From NCBI RefSeq assembly GCF_017916255.1, contig NZ_CP072827.1:1736001-1800000 (forward strand): 64,000 bases of DNA, read 5' to 3'. The translations under genes and the position numbers were made by a program. This document shows, piece after piece, positions 44,056-52,294 of this stretch; position 1 is the stretch's first letter; each line of letters opens with the position of its first letter. Below the pieces are notes generated by a model that saw only the letters and a list, made by a program, of their open reading frames with translations, had not been told where the DNA came from and searched no databases. The DNA is from Streptomyces mobaraensis NBRC 13819 = DSM 40847. GTDB taxonomy: Bacteria > Actinomycetota > Actinomycetes > Streptomycetales > Streptomycetaceae.

Positions 44056-45413
44056 CGTCCGCGCACTCCGTTCCACGACTGGTCATCGCGGCCCCCGCGT
44101 CCGGCACCGGGAAGACGACGGTGGCCACCGGTCTGATGCGGGCGTTCGCCGACGCGGGGCTGGCCGTGTCGCCGCACAAGGTCGGCCCGGACTACATCGA
44201 CCCGGGCTACCACGCGCTGGCGGCCGGCCGCCCGGGCCGCAACCTCGACGCGTTCCTGTGCGGCCCGGAGCGGATCGCCCCGCTGTTCCTGCACGGCGCG
44301 GCGGGGGCCGAACTCGCCGTCATCGAGGGCGTGATGGGCCTGTTCGACGGCGCGAGCGGCCGAGGCGAGCTGGCGTCGACCGCGCACGTGGCGAAGCTGC
44401 TGCGGGCGCCGGTGGTGCTGGTGGTGGACGCGTCGTCGCAGTCCCGCTCGGTGGCGGCGCTGGTGCACGGCTTCGCCTCCTGGGACCCGGAGGTGCGGGT
44501 CGCGGGCGTCATCCTCAACAAGGTCGGCTCCGACCGGCACGAGGCGCTGCTGCGCGAGGCGCTCGGCGGCGCCGGCGTGCCGGTGCTGGGCGCGCTGCGC
44601 CGCGCGGCCGACGTGGACACGCCCAGCCGGCACCTGGGTCTCGTCCCGGTGGCCGAGCGGCGCGCGGAGGCGCTGGACGCGGTGGCCGCGCAGGCGGCGC
44701 GGGTACGGGAGGGCTGCGACCTGGACGCGCTGCTGGCGCTGGCGCGGAGCGCGCCGCCGGTGCCGGGGCCGGTCTGGTCGCCCGAGGCCGCTCCGGCAGC
44801 GGGTCCCCGCCCGGTGATCGCGGTCGCCGGTGGCCCGGCGTTCACCTTCTCGTACGCCGAGCACACGGAACTGCTGACGGCGGCGGGCGCGGACGTCGTC
44901 CCGTTCGACCCGCTGCGCGACGAGAAGCTGCCGGCGGGCACGGCCGGTCTGGTCGTCGGCGGCGGCTTCCCGGAGATGTACGCGCCCGAGCTGTCCGCCA
45001 ACGAGCCGCTGCGCGCGGCGGTCTCGGCCCTCGCGGCGACGGGGGCGCCGGTGGCGGCGGAGTGCGCGGGCCTGCTGTACCTGTCCCGCTCCCTGGACGG
45101 CCGGCCCATGTGCGGCGTCCTGCCCGGGGAGGCCCGGATGACGTCCCGGCTCACCCTGGGCTACCGCGAGGCCGTCGCCCTCGCGGACTCGCCCCTCGCG
45201 GCGGCGGGGACGCGGGTGCGCGGCCACGAGTTCCACCGCACGATCGTGGAACCGGGCGCGGGCCCGGCGCCCGCCTGGGGCTTCACCACCCCCGAACGGC
45301 GGGTCGAGGGGTACGCGGCCGGGGGTGTCCACGCGTCGTACCTGCACGTGCACTGGGCGGGGGCGCCCGGGACGGCGGGCCGGTTGGTGGCGGCGGCGCG
45401 TTCCGGTGCCTGA
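44052..45413 (+). CDS. cobB: cobyrinate a,c-diamide synthase CobB/CbiA
   Basis: This 453-residue glutamine amidotransferase amidates the a and c side chains of cobyrinate. The ATP site is APASGTGKTTVATGLM, with HKVGPDYIDPGYH and VIEGVMGLFDG. The C-terminal class I GATase has its nucleophile Cys in VAAECAGLLYLSR and a later conserved region GHEFHRTIVEPG. The GTG start overlaps the CobO stop (GTGA), though a GTG three bases upstream is equally possible. It precedes the CobE-like gene with an 8-bp overlap. Confidence 0.93.
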   Translation: MTSAHSVPRLVIAAPASGTGKTTVATGLMRAFADAGLAVSPHKVGPDYIDPGYHALAAGRPGRNLDAFLCGPERIAPLFLHGAAGAELAVIEGVMGLFDGASGRGELASTAHVAKLLRAPVVLVVDASSQSRSVAALVHGFASWDPEVRVAGVILNKVGSDRHEALLREALGGAGVPVLGALRRAADVDTPSRHLGLVPVAERRAEALDAVAAQAARVREGCDLDALLALARSAPPVPGPVWSPEAAPAAGPRPVIAVAGGPAFTFSYAEHTELLTAAGADVVPFDPLRDEKLPAGTAGLVVGGGFPEMYAPELSANEPLRAAVSALAATGAPVAAECAGLLYLSRSLDGRPMCGVLPGEARMTSRLTLGYREAVALADSPLAAAGTRVRGHEFHRTIVEPGAGPAPAWGFTTPERRVEGYAAGGVHASYLHVHWAGAPGTAGRLVAAARSGA

Positions 45414-45768
45414 ACCGGTGTACGTGGGGCTGGGCGCGCGGCCTGGGGTGTCGGCGGACGAGGTGGTGTCCCTGGTCCGTCAGTGCGTGCCGGCCGGGTG
45501 CCGGGCCGTCGTCCTTGCGACGCTCGCTGCCAGGGCGGCGGAACCGGGGGTCGCGGGGGCGGCGGCTCGGCTCGGCGTACCGGTGCGGTCGTACGAGGCC
45601 GCCGAGCTTGCCGGAGTCGCCGTTCCGCACCCGTCCGCGGTCGCCGGCGCGGCGGTCGGCACGCCCTCTGTCGCCGAGGCGGCGGCTCTGCTGGCGGCGG
45701 GCGCGGGGACGGTTCTACTGGTGCCGAAGGTGGTGTCGGGGCGAGTGACGTGTGCGGTGGCAGGGTGA
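45406..45768 (+). CDS. cobE: CobE/CbiG C-terminal-domain protein
   Basis: This 120-residue protein is a stand-alone CbiG C-terminal (CobE) domain: VYVGLGARPGVSADEVVSLV, VLATLAARAAEPGVAGAAAR, and VPSAVAGAAVGTPSVAEAAALL-type segments ending VSGRVTCAVAG. In CbiG this domain acts during corrin-ring contraction; CobE alone is an accessory corrin-biosynthesis protein of unclear mechanism. The GTG start is inferred from the PEPVYVGLGA beginning. It is the last gene of the coupled cob operon here and is followed by a dispersed repeat. Confidence 0.8.
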   Translation: MPEPVYVGLGARPGVSADEVVSLVRQCVPAGCRAVVLATLAARAAEPGVAGAAARLGVPVRSYEAAELAGVAVPHPSAVAGAAVGTPSVAEAAALLAAGAGTVLLVPKVVSGRVTCAVAG

Positions 45769-45845
45769 GGTGTGCCCCGGTCCCGCCCTTTCACCGTTTC
45801 CTGGGGCTGCCGCCCCAGACCCCGCTTTTCGCGGCTTCGCCGCTC

Positions 45846-45915
45846 GTCCTCAAACGCCGGACGGGCTGGATATCACGCCCGGGCGCACCATTCAGCCCGT
45901 CCGGCGTTTGAGGAC
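45846..45915. repeat. 23-bp inverted repeat, second large copy of the dispersed intergenic element
   Basis: Arms 45846-45868 and 45893-45915 (GTCCTCAAACGCCGGACGGG-CTG) are perfect complements around a 24-base loop. Flanking 45780-45845 and 45916-45990 are also related to the 32900-33122 element. It lies between the convergent cobE and xanthine-dehydrogenase genes, probably as a bidirectional terminator. Confidence 0.85.
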
Positions 45916-45992
45916 AACCGCGCGGAGCGCGGTTTCGGGGGTGCGGGGGCCCGCCCCCGCAAGAAACGGCGAAAGGGCGGGACCGGGGCGCC

Positions 45993-48188
45993 TCACAGCA
46001 CATCCTCGATCCTGATCGGCAACCGCCGAACCCGCACCCCCGTCGCATGAAACACCGCATTGGCAATAGCCGCGGCCGTCCCCGGAATGCCGAGTTCACC
46101 ACACCCCTTGGTGCCATTGGGATTCGTGGGATCGGGACGCCCGACGAAGCGGACGTCGAGGCGCGGAATGTCGGCGTTCACGGCGACGAGGTAGTCGCCG
46201 AGCGTGGGATTGGCGATGCGCCCGGTGTGCGGTTCGGTGACGGTCTCCTCCAGGAGGGCCATGCCGATGCCGCCGACCGTGCCGCCGACGAGCTGGCTGC
46301 GGGCGGTCTTCTCGTTGAGGACGCGCCCGCAGTGCGCGGCGGTCACCAGGCGGGCGACCCGGATGACGCCGAGGTCCCGGTCGACGTGGACCTCCGCGAA
46401 CTTGGCGGCGTACGGGCCGGTGGGGACCACCGCGCCGTCCTGGCCGGGCGATTCGGCCGAGCCCTCGGCGGACAGCGCGTCCCGCCCGTGCCGGGCGAGG
46501 ATCGCCGTGTACGCCTCGCCCCGGCCGTCGTCGGTGCGCACGATCCGGCCGTCCTCGGCGCGGACGGCGTCCGACGCGACGCCCCGCAGGGGCGATTCGG
46601 CGTCGTCGCGGACGAGGTCGAGGAAGGACCGCAGCAGGTGCCGGGAAGCGGTGTGGACGGCGGTGCCCATGGCGCCGGTGAGGCCGGAGCCGCCGGCGGA
46701 GGGCGCCGCGGGGAGGGAGCTGTCGCCCATCACCATGCGCACCCCGTCCACCGGCAACCCCAGCAGTTCCGCCGCGAGTTGGGTCATCACCGTGTACGTG
46801 CCGGTGCCGAGGTCCATGCCCGCGCTCTCCACCACCGCTCCGCCGTCCGCCCTGACGGTGACACGGGCGGCGCAGTCGGCCTGGTAGAAGAAGAAGGACG
46901 TGCCGGCCATGCCGTAGCCGATCAGCGTCCGGCCCCGGCGCATGGAGCGCGGCTCGGGGTCGCGGCGCGCCCAGCCGAACATCTCGGCGCCGGTCTCGTA
47001 GCAGGCGCGCAGGTCGTTGCTCGACCACTGCTGTCCGGTGATCGGGTGCTCGTCGGCGTAGTTGCGCCGCCGGAGTTCGAGCGGGTCCATGCCCAGTTCG
47101 TGGGCGAGTTCGTCCAGCGCGCACTCCAGCGCGTAGTTGCCCTGGGCGTCGCCCGGGGCGCGCATGGAGCCGGGGGCCGGGACGTTGAGGCGGACCTGGA
47201 CGTCACGGGTAGTGATGTTGGGGCTGGCGTAGGAGGACTGGGAGGTGTGCGAGACGGGCTCGTAGTTGCCGTCCGCCATCGAGAGGGACTGCCACGCGCG
47301 GTGTTCGAGGGCGGTGATCCGGCCGTCCCGGGTGGCGCCGATCCGTACGGTCTGCTTGGTGTCGGGCCGGTGCCCCACGGAGGTGAACATCTGCTTGCGC
47401 GTCAGCGCCAGTTTCACCGGCCGCCCCACCTGCCGCGCCGCGACGGCGGCGAGCACGGTGTGTCCCCAGGTGCGCAGCCCCGCGCCGAAGCCGCCCCCGA
47501 GGTAGGGCGCGAGGACGCGGACGGCCTCCGGTGGCACGCCGAGCGTCGCCGCGAGGTCGGCGCGGGTGCGGGAGGGGCCCTGGGTGCAGTCGTGCACGGT
47601 GAGGTGGTCGCCCTCCCAGCAGGCGACCGTCGCGAACGGGCCCATGGGGTTGTTGGTGTTCGCCGCCGTGCGGTACGTGCGCTCGACGCGGACGGGCGCG
47701 GCCTCCAGGGCCTTGTCGACGTCGCCGGTTTCGCCGTCGGTCCCGAACGGGTCCTGGTCGTGCTCGGCGTCCGGGTGGTCGAGGTCGGCGACGGGCGCGT
47801 CCGCCGCGTACTCGACCCGCACCAGCCGGGCCGCCTCGGTGGCCTGCTCGAAGGTGTCGGCCACCACGACCGCGACGGTCTGGCCGTGGTGGCGGATCCG
47901 GTCGTCCCGCAGCGGGGGCGGCGGCAGCGACGAGGACCGGTCGGGCGCTTCGTGCAGGACGGGGACGTTCTGGTGGCTGATCACCGTGAGCACACCGGGG
48001 GCGGCCTCGGCCGCCGCCGTGTCGAGGGCGGTGATCCGGCCGGCGGCGATCGTGCTCTGGACGAGGACGGCGTGGGCGAGGCCGGGGTACGCGGCGTCGG
48101 TGGCGTACTCGGCCCGGCCGCCGGTCTTCACCCGGGCGTCGACGCGGTCGATGCCCTCGCCGAGGCGTGCCGGTGTGGTCGTGCTCAT
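45993..48188 (-). CDS. xanthine dehydrogenase-family molybdopterin-binding large subunit
   Basis: This 731-residue molybdenum hydroxylase large subunit of the XdhC/CoxL-like family has the aldehyde-oxidase a/b hammerhead start (RVDARVKTGGRAEYATD), then the molybdopterin-binding domains (GGGFGAGLRTWGHTVLAAVA, SMRAPGDAQGNYALECALDE). The C-terminal segment NPNGTKGCGELGIPG contains the conserved Glu-containing active-site region. It oxidises a purine or related heterocycle; the substrate is unknown. The start ATG lies at the end of a 35-bp triplicated initiation region and overlaps a preceding mini-ORF stop. Confidence 0.9.
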   Translation of the reverse strand: MSTTTPARLGEGIDRVDARVKTGGRAEYATDAAYPGLAHAVLVQSTIAAGRITALDTAAAEAAPGVLTVISHQNVPVLHEAPDRSSSLPPPPLRDDRIRHHGQTVAVVVADTFEQATEAARLVRVEYAADAPVADLDHPDAEHDQDPFGTDGETGDVDKALEAAPVRVERTYRTAANTNNPMGPFATVACWEGDHLTVHDCTQGPSRTRADLAATLGVPPEAVRVLAPYLGGGFGAGLRTWGHTVLAAVAARQVGRPVKLALTRKQMFTSVGHRPDTKQTVRIGATRDGRITALEHRAWQSLSMADGNYEPVSHTSQSSYASPNITTRDVQVRLNVPAPGSMRAPGDAQGNYALECALDELAHELGMDPLELRRRNYADEHPITGQQWSSNDLRACYETGAEMFGWARRDPEPRSMRRGRTLIGYGMAGTSFFFYQADCAARVTVRADGGAVVESAGMDLGTGTYTVMTQLAAELLGLPVDGVRMVMGDSSLPAAPSAGGSGLTGAMGTAVHTASRHLLRSFLDLVRDDAESPLRGVASDAVRAEDGRIVRTDDGRGEAYTAILARHGRDALSAEGSAESPGQDGAVVPTGPYAAKFAEVHVDRDLGVIRVARLVTAAHCGRVLNEKTARSQLVGGTVGGIGMALLEETVTEPHTGRIANPTLGDYLVAVNADIPRLDVRFVGRPDPTNPNGTKGCGELGIPGTAAAIANAVFHATGVRVRRLPIRIEDVL

Positions 48189-48273
48189 GATCGCTCCTCC
48201 GGCGCCGGTGTGGTCGTGGTCACTGCCGTTCCTCCCGCGCCGGTGTCGTCATGCTCACGGCTGCTCCTCCCGT
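48169..48273 (-). repeat. 35-bp unit repeated three times at the start of the large-subunit gene
   Basis: Three contiguous 35-bp copies (48169-48203, 48204-48238, 48239-48273) each carry a GGAGGA-type ribosome binding site, a start codon (ATG, GTG, GTG) and codons for a Thr/Thr/Pro/Ala start. Because 35 is not divisible by 3, the upstream copies make 12-codon ORFs (48220-48258 and 48185-48223). Each stop overlaps the next start, linking the FAD subunit stop to the large subunit ATG. Confidence 0.9.
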
Positions 48274-49244
48274 ACCAGCGTGCTCAGTGCCCGGACGACC
48301 GCCCGCCGCCCCAGCTCCACCTTGAAGCCGTTGTCGGGCCGGCCCTCGGCGCCGTCCAGCGCGGCCTCCGCCGCGGCGCGCAGCACGTCGTCGTCCGGCC
48401 GGGCGCCGCGCAGCAGTTCCTCCGCCCGGGGCACGCGCCAGGGGACGGTGCCGACGCCGCCGAGGGCGAGCCGGGCGGAGCCGATCCGTCCCCCGTCGAG
48501 GACCAGGACGGCGGCGACGGAGGCGAGCGCGAACTCGTAACTGGCCCGGTCCCGGACCTTCAGATAGCCCGAGCGGGCCTCCGGCGGCGGCAGCGGGATC
48601 TCCAGGTGGGTGATCAGCTCCCCGTGCGCGAGGACGTTCTCGAGGTGCGGGGTGGTGCCGGGGACCCGGTAGAACTCGGCCAGCCGCACCGCGCGTTCGC
48701 CGTCCGGCCCGTGGACGCGCACCGAGGCGTCCAGCGCGAGCAGGGCGACGGCCAGGTCGGAGGGGTGGGTGGCGATGCAGTGCTGGCTGGTGCCGAGGAC
48801 CGCGTGCATGCGGTGGTGGCCGTCGAGCGCGGCGCAGCCGGCGCCCGGCTCGCGCTTGTTGCAGGCCGTGCTCGGGTCGCGGTAGTAGCGGCAGCGGGTG
48901 CGCTGGAGGAGGTTGCCGCCGAGGGTGGCCATGTGCCGGAGCTGCGGCGAGGCGCCGAGCAGCAGCGCCTCGCGCACCAGCGGCAGCCGGGTGGTCACGT
49001 CCTCGTGGGCGGCGAGTTCCTCCATGGTGGTCAGCGCGCCGGCGGTCAGCACCTCGCCGTCCCGCCGGATCCCCCGCAGCGGCAGCCGGGTGATGTCCAC
49101 CAGCCGGGCGGGCCGGAACACCTCGTCCCGCATCAGGTCCACCTGGGTCGTCCCGCCGGCGAGGAAGGCGGCCTCGGGGTCGGCGGCGACCTCCGCGACC
49201 GCCTCCTCGACGGTCCCGGCCCGGACGTACGCGAAGCTACGCAC
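48255..49244 (-). CDS. xanthine dehydrogenase-family FAD-binding subunit
   Basis: This 329-residue FAD-binding subunit has the CO-dehydrogenase-flavoprotein-type FAD motifs AAFLAGGTTQVDLMRD (about residue 25) and ASPQLRHMATLGGNLLQRTR (about 105), plus a Cys-rich segment RCRYYRDPSTACNKREPGAGC that could hold an extra iron-sulfur cluster, as in 4-hydroxybenzoyl-CoA-reductase-like members. The C-terminal domain follows (LALGGVGTVPWRVPRAEELL). It overlaps the 2Fe-2S subunit by 8 bp. Its stop codon overlaps the first GTG of the triplicated initiation region. Confidence 0.9.
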   Translation of the reverse strand: MRSFAYVRAGTVEEAVAEVAADPEAAFLAGGTTQVDLMRDEVFRPARLVDITRLPLRGIRRDGEVLTAGALTTMEELAAHEDVTTRLPLVREALLLGASPQLRHMATLGGNLLQRTRCRYYRDPSTACNKREPGAGCAALDGHHRMHAVLGTSQHCIATHPSDLAVALLALDASVRVHGPDGERAVRLAEFYRVPGTTPHLENVLAHGELITHLEIPLPPPEARSGYLKVRDRASYEFALASVAAVLVLDGGRIGSARLALGGVGTVPWRVPRAEELLRGARPDDDVLRAAAEAALDGAEGRPDNGFKVELGRRAVVRALSTLVREEQP

Positions 49245-49761
49245 GCCGGCCTCCGGTGGCCACGTCGCGGATCGCGGCGACGATGTGCGGGTAGGCGCCG
49301 CAGCGGCAGAGGTTGCCGCTCATGAACTCGCGGACGTCGTCGTCCGAGCCGGCCCGGCCCTCCTCGATCAGGGCGACGGCCGACATGATCTGGCCGGGGG
49401 TGCAGTAGCCGCACTGGAGGGCGTCGTGCCGGGCGAACGCCTCCTGCATCGGGTGCGGCACGCCGTCCCGCGCCAGCCCCTCGATCGTCCGGACCTCGCG
49501 CCCGTCGGCGCTCGCGGCGAGGGTGAGGCAGGAGAGCACCCGCTTGCCGTCGAGGTGCACCGTGCAGGCGCCGCACTGGCCCTGGTCGCAGCCCTTCTTC
49601 GTGCCGGTCAGGGCCAGGGCGTCGCGGAGGGCGTCCAGCAGTGAGGTGCGGGTGTCCACCTCGATCCGCCGTTCGGTGCCGTTGACCCGGAGGCTCACCG
49701 GCACCCGGACGACGGGCCCGGCCGTCCCGTCGGCCGCCGCAGCGGAACCGTTCACCACCAT
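49237..49761 (-). CDS. xanthine dehydrogenase-family 2Fe-2S subunit
   Basis: This protein of about 174 residues carries two [2Fe-2S] clusters. The plant-type ferredoxin half has CDQGQCGACTVHLDGKRVLSC, and the alpha-helical half has CGYCTPGQIMSA and CRCGAYPHI. It is the first gene of the three-subunit operon. I use the ATG at 49761 (GGAGGG lies just upstream); adjacent GTG codons at 49758 and 49755 have better spacing. Electron flow would be molybdenum to 2Fe-2S to FAD in the cytosol. Confidence 0.9.
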   Translation of the reverse strand: MVVNGSAAAADGTAGPVVRVPVSLRVNGTERRIEVDTRTSLLDALRDALALTGTKKGCDQGQCGACTVHLDGKRVLSCLTLAASADGREVRTIEGLARDGVPHPMQEAFARHDALQCGYCTPGQIMSAVALIEEGRAGSDDDVREFMSGNLCRCGAYPHIVAAIRDVATGGRRA

Positions 49762-49999
49762 CACCCTCCACGCTGGACAGATAGCCGCATAATCCGACAT
49801 TCACGGCGAAGCAGGGCGATCCTATGGCCCGGGCGGCACGAAGGGGTGGCGACACGACGGCCGGACCGCGGCCGGACGACGGAGCCCGGGAGAGATCCAC
49901 ACCCCCCGAACCCGGTAACGTCTCCCCCACCGGAACATCACCGGGAACATGCGCCGGAGCGCCGCCGGACCACCGCACAGCGAGAAGGTATCCCCGCCC

Positions 50000-51052
50000 A
50001 TGCACATATCCCCCGAGCCCGACCTGCGCCACCACGGGGACGCCGAAGTACGCGGCATGGGCGACGAGTTGACGGACCTGGCGGTCAACGTCCGGGCGGG
50101 TACGCCGCCGCGCTGGCTGCGCGAGCGCATCGCCGCCTCCGTCGAGACCCTCGCCGCCTACCCGGACGGCCGGGCGGCCCGCCGGGCGGTCGCGGCCCGG
50201 CACGGGCTGCCGGAGGAGCGGGTGCTGCTGACGGCCGGCGCGGCGGAGGCGTTCGTGCTGATCGCCCGGGCGCTGCCGGCGCGCCGCCCGGTGGTGGTGC
50301 ACCCGCAGTTCACCGAGCCGGAGGCGGCCCTGCGGGACGCGGGGCACAGCGTGGAGCGGGTGGTGCTGGACGCGGCGGACGGGTTCCGGCTGGACCCGCG
50401 CGCGGTCCCGTCCGACGCGGACCTGGTCGTCGTCGGCAACCCGACCAACCCCACGTCCGTCCTGCACCCGGCCACGGCCCTCGCCCGGCTCGCCCGCCCG
50501 GGGCGGACGCTGGTGGTGGACGAGGCGTTCATGGACGCGGTGCCGGGCGAGGGCGAGTCCCTGGCGTCCCGTACGGACCTGCCGGGCCTGGTCGTCCTCC
50601 GCAGCCTCACCAAGACGTGGGGCCTGGCCGGCCTGCGGGTCGGGTACGTCCTCGCGTCGCCGGGCACGATCGCCCGCCTCGAACGCGCCCAGCCGCTCTG
50701 GCCGGTGTCGTCCCCGGCGCTGGTGGCAGCCGAGGCGTGCAGCGCGCCCCCGGCCCTCGCGGAGGCCGCGCACGCGGCCCACCGCATCGCCTCGGACCGG
50801 GCGCACCTGGAGTACCGGCTCTCCATGTTCCCGTCGGTGACGGTCTGTTCCCCGGCGGCCGGCCCCTTCGTCCTGATCCGCCTCCCGCACGCCACCGCGG
50901 TCCGCAGCCGCCTCCGCGGCCTGGGCTTCGCCGTCCGCCGCGGCGACACGTTCCCCGGCCTGGGCCCCGACTACCTCCGCCTCGCGGTCCGCGACCGCAC
51001 AACGACGGACCGCTTCGCGGAGGCCCTGGGGAAGGCCCTGACGGAGGGCTGA
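50000..51052 (+). CDS. cobC: CobC-type PLP-dependent enzyme (threonine-phosphate decarboxylase-like)
   Basis: This 350-residue fold-type I aminotransferase-like protein resembles the Rv2231c/CobC group placed in cobalamin genes, which would supply (R)-1-aminopropanol phosphate for CobD. PLP motifs include VVVGNPTNPTSVLHP, VVDEAFMDAVPGEG and the Schiff-base Lys in LRSLTKTWGLAGLRVGYVL. A histidinol-phosphate aminotransferase role is the main alternative. It is separated from the main cob operon by the xanthine-dehydrogenase-type operon and is divergent from that operon. No riboswitch was seen in its 200-bp leader. Confidence 0.82.
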   Translation: MHISPEPDLRHHGDAEVRGMGDELTDLAVNVRAGTPPRWLRERIAASVETLAAYPDGRAARRAVAARHGLPEERVLLTAGAAEAFVLIARALPARRPVVVHPQFTEPEAALRDAGHSVERVVLDAADGFRLDPRAVPSDADLVVVGNPTNPTSVLHPATALARLARPGRTLVVDEAFMDAVPGEGESLASRTDLPGLVVLRSLTKTWGLAGLRVGYVLASPGTIARLERAQPLWPVSSPALVAAEACSAPPALAEAAHAAHRIASDRAHLEYRLSMFPSVTVCSPAAGPFVLIRLPHATAVRSRLRGLGFAVRRGDTFPGLGPDYLRLAVRDRTTTDRFAEALGKALTEG

Positions 51053-51100
51053 GGGGGGCGGCCCTCCGGTGGGCCGCCCGCCCTCTCTCCCTTTCCCCTT

Positions 51101-52084
51101 TCAGCCGCGGCCCCGCGCCGCCGCCCGGCGGCGGGCGGCGATCACGGCGCCGCCGCCTCCCGCGACGAGGAGGCCGGCCGCTCCGGCGATCCACGGTGTG
51201 GCGGAGGAGCCGCCGGTTTCGGCGAGGTCGCGTTTGTCGGCGACGGTCTGCGGCTTGATCCCGTCTCCGGAGGTGCGGGTGGCCTCCTTGGCGGGGGCCT
51301 GCCGCGCGGGGGCCGGGGGCTGCTCGGCCGGTTTCCCGGCGCCCGCCGGGGTCTCGCAGCCGGCCCGGACGAGGGTGACCCGGCCGTGCACCTCGGCGAC
51401 GCCGAGCTTCAACGGGTTGACGTCCACGGCCAGTTCGAGGGCGGTCGCGGCCCCGGTGTGCGAGGTGGTGGCGGTCTTCGACAGGTCGAGGCGGACCCGG
51501 CCGACGCCCGGGACGTCGACGTCGGTCGTGCCGCCGGTGCTCAGGGTGATCTTCTTGCCGAGCACGGTCACCGGGCCCAGCAGGTTGGACGTGGCCGTGG
51601 GCCGCTGCCCGGCCCGGCAGACCGCCTCCGAGGTGACCTGCCGCACCTCGATCAGGGACAGCAGTGGCAGGCCGGGCACGTGCACCTTGGCGCGGACGAG
51701 TTCGGCGCGGCCCGTCGCCGTACCCTCGTCGGCCGTGGCGCGGGCGGTGGCCGCGTCGGCGCGCAGCAGCTCCACGGGCCGGCCCTGCTCGGCACCTCCC
51801 ACCCGCACGGAGAGCGCGGTCCGCGCCGCGTTCCCGGGGGCGTGGACGTCGTTGAGGGACGCGTTGACCGGCACCCGGACGGTCTTGTCGAGCAGCGAGA
51901 CGTCGAGCCCGGCGCGGAGGACGACGGCGTCGGCCGCGCCCGTGCGGTGGTCGCCGGTGGCGGGGGCGGCGCTCGCCGGGGAGGCCGAGAGCGCGGTGAG
52001 AGCCGCGGCCAGGGCGGCCGCGGACGGCACGACGGCCCGCCGGGAAACGGGCATGCCGAAGGAGGATCTGGTGGTGCTGGACAC
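51101..52084 (-). CDS. SCO1860-family LAETG-anchored surface protein
   Basis: This 327-residue secreted protein has a signal peptide (cleavage near SPASAAP) and a beta-rich mature region of about 200 residues (ELVRAKVHVPGLPLLSLIEV, TVLGKKITLSTGGTTDVDVP). A Pro/Ala/Lys linker and the sortase signal LAETGGSS follow, then a hydrophobic helix and an Arg-rich tail (AARRRAAARGRG). Sortase E-type enzymes in Streptomyces use LAXTG signals. I use the GTG at 52084 with GGGGAG upstream. The ATG at 52054 is an alternative with no ribosome binding site. The role at the cell wall is unknown. Confidence 0.85.
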   Translation of the reverse strand: MSSTTRSSFGMPVSRRAVVPSAAALAAALTALSASPASAAPATGDHRTGAADAVVLRAGLDVSLLDKTVRVPVNASLNDVHAPGNAARTALSVRVGGAEQGRPVELLRADAATARATADEGTATGRAELVRAKVHVPGLPLLSLIEVRQVTSEAVCRAGQRPTATSNLLGPVTVLGKKITLSTGGTTDVDVPGVGRVRLDLSKTATTSHTGAATALELAVDVNPLKLGVAEVHGRVTLVRAGCETPAGAGKPAEQPPAPARQAPAKEATRTSGDGIKPQTVADKRDLAETGGSSATPWIAGAAGLLVAGGGGAVIAARRRAAARGRG

Positions 52085-52294
52085 GGGTGTGGAACTCCCC
52101 ACGAGAGAAGGAGCCGACGGCGCGCCATGGGGGACATCACGCGCCGTCGGCATCGACCACGTCATGGTCGTTCTCGGGAGGGTGAACGACGAGCATTCTT
52201 GAGGGAGTTCACCCCAACGGGTGGTTTCCGCCTGCCAGTTCGAGACATGCGCAGCAGGGGAACCAGGAACGAACTCCCGCCCGCCCCGCCACGG

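Noticed and set aside
46047..49325. Very long plus-strand open frame (over 1,000 codons) across the molybdenum hydroxylase operon
   Set aside because: It is antisense to three genes with clear family motifs. High GC leaves antisense frames open, and its composition has no recognisable domain.
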